A DNA stretch of 13,670 nt. It comes from Bacillota bacterium (lineage in GTDB: Bacteria > Bacillota > Clostridia > Christensenellales > Borkfalkiaceae). The position numbers were made by a program, and so were the translations under genes. The notes beneath the pieces are model-generated. The model did no database searches. It saw nothing but the letters and a program-made list of their open reading frames with translations, and was not told the DNA's origin. The DNA lies in contig QAKM01000024.1 in assembly GCA_003343805.1 (NCBI GenBank), positions 1 through 13,670 of the forward strand, read 5' to 3'. Shown here piece by piece: positions 11,930 through 13,670 of the stretch; position 1 is the stretch's first letter, and the number at the start of each line of letters is the position of its first letter.

Positions 11930-13369
11930 ATGATCTACGAAAGCTGCCCCGCGTTGGGGAACAACAAATTCATCCGTTCCCTGCAGGGCTTTTTCCGTTC
12001 GGTGTGGTATCAGGCGCTCGTCGTGGCGCTCATGGTGTGCGCGAACGTCTTTTCGCTGGAGCTTCCCGTCTTTTATCTCTATCTCCTGTTCGGGCTCACG
12101 GCGCTCCTCTTTGCGGAGGACACGCTGCCCCTCGTGCCGCTCTTCTGCTGCGCCTACATGACCATCTCGCCCGAAAACAATCCCGCCACGCACTACGGGG
12201 AGTCGGCGTTCTATGATCCCGCCTTCCGCACGCAGTTCATCGTCATCCTCGCCGTCGCTGCCGCGGCGGTCGCGGTGCGCACCGTCCATCTGCTGTGTTT
12301 TTCGTCCGCGCGGGGGGAGCGGAGGGGCTTCCCCAAACTCTCCTTCGGCTTTCTGGCGCTGGGGATCGCCTATGTCCTCGGGGGGCTGTTCAGTCCCTTC
12401 TATGCAGGCAGAACGGCCTTCTTCGGGCTCGTGGAGATCGCCTCCCTCTGCGCTCTCTATTTCTTCTTTTTCTACACGGTGGATTTCCGCCGCACGGAGA
12501 AGGAATATCTTCTCTCGCTCTTTCTCCTCATCGGCTTCGGGGTCATCCTCGAGATGGTGCGCGTCTACTTCCTGCCCGGCGTCATCGGGCCGGAGGGCGT
12601 CGACCGCGGGGATCTGACGACGGGCTGGGGGATGTACAACAACATCGGCTGCATCATCGCCATGTGCATCCCGGCGAGCTTCTACTTTGCCTCGGTGAAG
12701 GCGAAGGGCTGGCGCTTCACGCTTCTCGGGTGCGTCACGCTGGGGGGCGTCGTGCTCACGCAGAGCCGCACCGCCATCCTGTTCGGCGGGCTCGTGTTTG
12801 CTGCCTGCCTCGTGTGGGTGAGCGTCCGTTCCGGGGGCAGGGAGCGGCTGGGGCATCTGCTCGTTGCGGGGGCGCTCATCCTCATCGCGATGGCGCTCGT
12901 CGTCGTGTTCTTCCCCAAGGTGATGGAGCTCTTTGCCTCCATGATCCGCTTCGACACCAACGGCCGCGACGAGATCTGGCGGGTGGGCTTAAAGCAGTTC
13001 TCCGACCATCCTCTCTTCGGCGTGGGCTTCTATGAGTGTGAGGCCTACCGCTGGGGCGAGCTGCCGGGCGACGCCTTCCTGCCGCCCCGCTATCACAATA
13101 CCGTTTTGCAGCTCATTGCCTCGTGCGGGCTCGTCGGGCTGGGGTGCTACATCTATCACCGCGTGCAGACGGTGCGCCTGCTGCTTGCCCGCCGTTCGCG
13201 CGAGAACATCTTTCTGGCGCTCATCATCGGCGTGATGCTGCTTCTGAGCTTTCTCGACTGCCATCTCTTCAACTTCGGCCCGGGCATTCTGTATTCCGTC
13301 ATCCTTGCCTTCATGGAACGCGGCGTGCCCGCGGAGCAGAAAGAGAACGCGGAAGGGGCAGCGGTCTAA
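11930..13369 (+). CDS. O-antigen ligase/Wzy-family polysaccharide protein
   Basis: The 479-aa polytopic membrane protein has roughly ten to twelve hydrophobic segments (for example 28-62, 102-124, 138-155, 163-184, 193-215, 238-255, 263-275, 282-300, 307-328, 392-410, 427-463). The Wzy_C signature is present: TQSRTAIL (277-284, R280), GRDEIWRVGLKQFSDHPLFGVGF (345-367) in the outer loop, and PRYHNTVLQLIASCGLVGLG (386-405) with H389 and N390, matching the essential His of O-antigen ligases. In Bacillota these proteins usually polymerise or transfer lipid-linked capsule or cell-wall glycan units; the substrate is unknown. No glycosyltransferase or flippase gene flanks it, so it is an orphan here. 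The ATG was chosen from GGGAG at 7 nt. It is unrelated in role to the upstream genes. Confidence 0.88.
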   Translation: MIYESCPALGNNKFIRSLQGFFRSVWYQALVVALMVCANVFSLELPVFYLYLLFGLTALLFAEDTLPLVPLFCCAYMTISPENNPATHYGESAFYDPAFRTQFIVILAVAAAAVAVRTVHLLCFSSARGERRGFPKLSFGFLALGIAYVLGGLFSPFYAGRTAFFGLVEIASLCALYFFFFYTVDFRRTEKEYLLSLFLLIGFGVILEMVRVYFLPGVIGPEGVDRGDLTTGWGMYNNIGCIIAMCIPASFYFASVKAKGWRFTLLGCVTLGGVVLTQSRTAILFGGLVFAACLVWVSVRSGGRERLGHLLVAGALILIAMALVVVFFPKVMELFASMIRFDTNGRDEIWRVGLKQFSDHPLFGVGFYECEAYRWGELPGDAFLPPRYHNTVLQLIASCGLVGLGCYIYHRVQTVRLLLARRSRENIFLALIIGVMLLLSFLDCHLFNFGPGILYSVILAFMERGVPAEQKENAEGAAV

Positions 13370-13387
13370 CTGAAAAGAAAGTACGGC

Positions 13388-13413
13388 GGGGCGGGCGCAG
13401 TTGCGCCCGCCCC
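13388..13413. terminator. GC-rich hairpin after the O-antigen-ligase-like gene
   Basis: GGGGCGGGCGC (13388-13398) pairs with GCGCCCGCCCC (13403-13413), loop AGTT, 19 nt after the stop. The stem is perfect but is followed by GTAAACT, not a U-tract, so termination is plausible but unproved. Confidence 0.5.
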
Positions 13414-13426
13414 GTAAACTCCTTCC

Positions 13427-13476
13427 GCCGCGCGCCCGCCTTTGCGGGCGCGCGGCACCTCCCTCGGAGAGGGAGG
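13427..13476. repeat. Two more hairpins, one of the CTCCCTC repeat family
   Basis: A perfect 13-bp stem (13427-13439 with 13444-13456, loop CTTT) is followed directly by CCTCCCTC-GGA-GAGGGAGG (13458-13476), whose 17-nt core CTCCCTCGGAGAGGGAG is identical to that at 10048-10064. This is therefore a dispersed copy of the intergenic repeat seen upstream of trmN6. Confidence 0.7.
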
Positions 13477-13533
13477 CACGGAGAAAGCGGGTGCCCGTCT
13501 TCTTTTCGGAAAAATAAGGACACCAAACAGCAA

Positions 13534-13580
13534 ATATAAGGAAACACCCCGGGGCTTTCGCCTCGGGGCATTTCCTATAT
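13534..13580. repeat. Long imperfect palindrome before the terminal small ORF
   Basis: ATAT, a bulged A, AGGAAA, a CA/CA internal loop and CCCCGGGGC (13534-13555) pair with GCCTCGGGG, TTTCCT and ATAT (13560-13580) around a TTTC loop. The element ends 16 nt before a possible start codon and has no following U-tract. It may be a terminator, a repeat, or leader structure for the small ORF. Confidence 0.5.
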
Positions 13581-13596
13581 GATAAGGGGGAAAATT

Positions 13597-13656
13597 ATGA
13601 GCTTTGTTTGGTTTTGCATCGCCGATGTCCTCATCGACTTTATGCCTCTATTATAG
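13597..13656 (+). CDS. Possible 19-codon hydrophobic ORF
   Basis: The frame reads MSFVWFCIADVLIDFMPLL and stops at TAG. It has an AGGGGG ribosome-like site (13585-13590) six nt before the ATG, stronger than chance would often give. The peptide is hydrophobic with two Asp residues and could be a leader peptide, a small membrane peptide or noise. No promoter is clear, and the window ends 14 nt later, so a gene under its control would not be visible. Low confidence. Confidence 0.25.
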   Translation: MSFVWFCIADVLIDFMPLL

Positions 13657-13670
13657 AGCATTTTCCGAAA

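Overview
The window looks like a GC-rich Bacillota (Clostridia-type) chromosome, probably an uncultured gut anaerobe. The reasons are a Bacillus/Clostridium-style holB-ricT-trmN6-rsmI neighbourhood, an AlaR/AlaT-type regulator-transaminase pair, a QueT-family ECF S component under a preQ1 riboswitch, a stand-alone 2[4Fe-4S] ferredoxin, strong GGAGG ribosome sites, and sigma-A promoters with 17-bp spacers. A lineage near Christensenellales is only a guess. Most of the window is core housekeeping DNA. I see no phage, transposase, CRISPR array, toxin-antitoxin or defence locus.

Layout. (1) 8-1391: a minus-strand helix-hairpin-helix/DUF3795 protein is divergent from queT. The queT promoter places its start site at the 5' edge of a preQ1-I aptamer whose pseudoknot reaches into the Shine-Dalgarno. 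A perfect 19-bp hairpin lies between queT and the convergent gene. (2) 1392-3409: a small conserved minus-strand protein that looks leaderless, then an Lrp-family regulator overlapping a class I aminotransferase (AlaR/AlaT-like). (3) 3422-9581: one long apparent operon from a perfect consensus promoter: greA, lysS, an unknown single-pass membrane protein (TTG start), an Orn/Lys/Arg-decarboxylase-like PLP enzyme, holB and ricT. Junctions after lysS are mostly overlaps. (4) 9606-9882: a monocistronic ferredoxin with its own promoter and a clear terminator. (5) 9883-10318: a non-coding mosaic of palindromic intergenic repeats. (6) 10319-11847: trmN6-like and rsmI, overlapping by ATGA. (7) 11865-13369: a Wzy/O-antigen-ligase-family membrane protein with its own consensus promoter. 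(8) 13370-13670: four hairpins, one sharing its core with the repeats in (5), then a possible 19-codon ORF.

The genes cover core information processing: transcript cleavage (GreA), lysine charging (LysRS), clamp-loader delta', RNase Y specificity (RicT), tRNA and 16S rRNA modification (TrmN6, RsmI) and queuosine-precursor uptake (QueT). Compared with the Bacillus subtilis order yaaO-tmk-yaaQ-yaaR-holB-yaaT-yabA-yabB-yazA-yabC, this version lacks tmk, yaaQ, yaaR, yabA and yazA, and has a ferredoxin plus a repeat cluster between ricT and trmN6.

The best leads are the compact preQ1 riboswitch, the leaderless small protein, the repeat cluster whose last copy ends at the trmN6 start codon, the unknown membrane protein inside the greA-ricT operon, and the structured greA leader. 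None amounts to a clearly new system.
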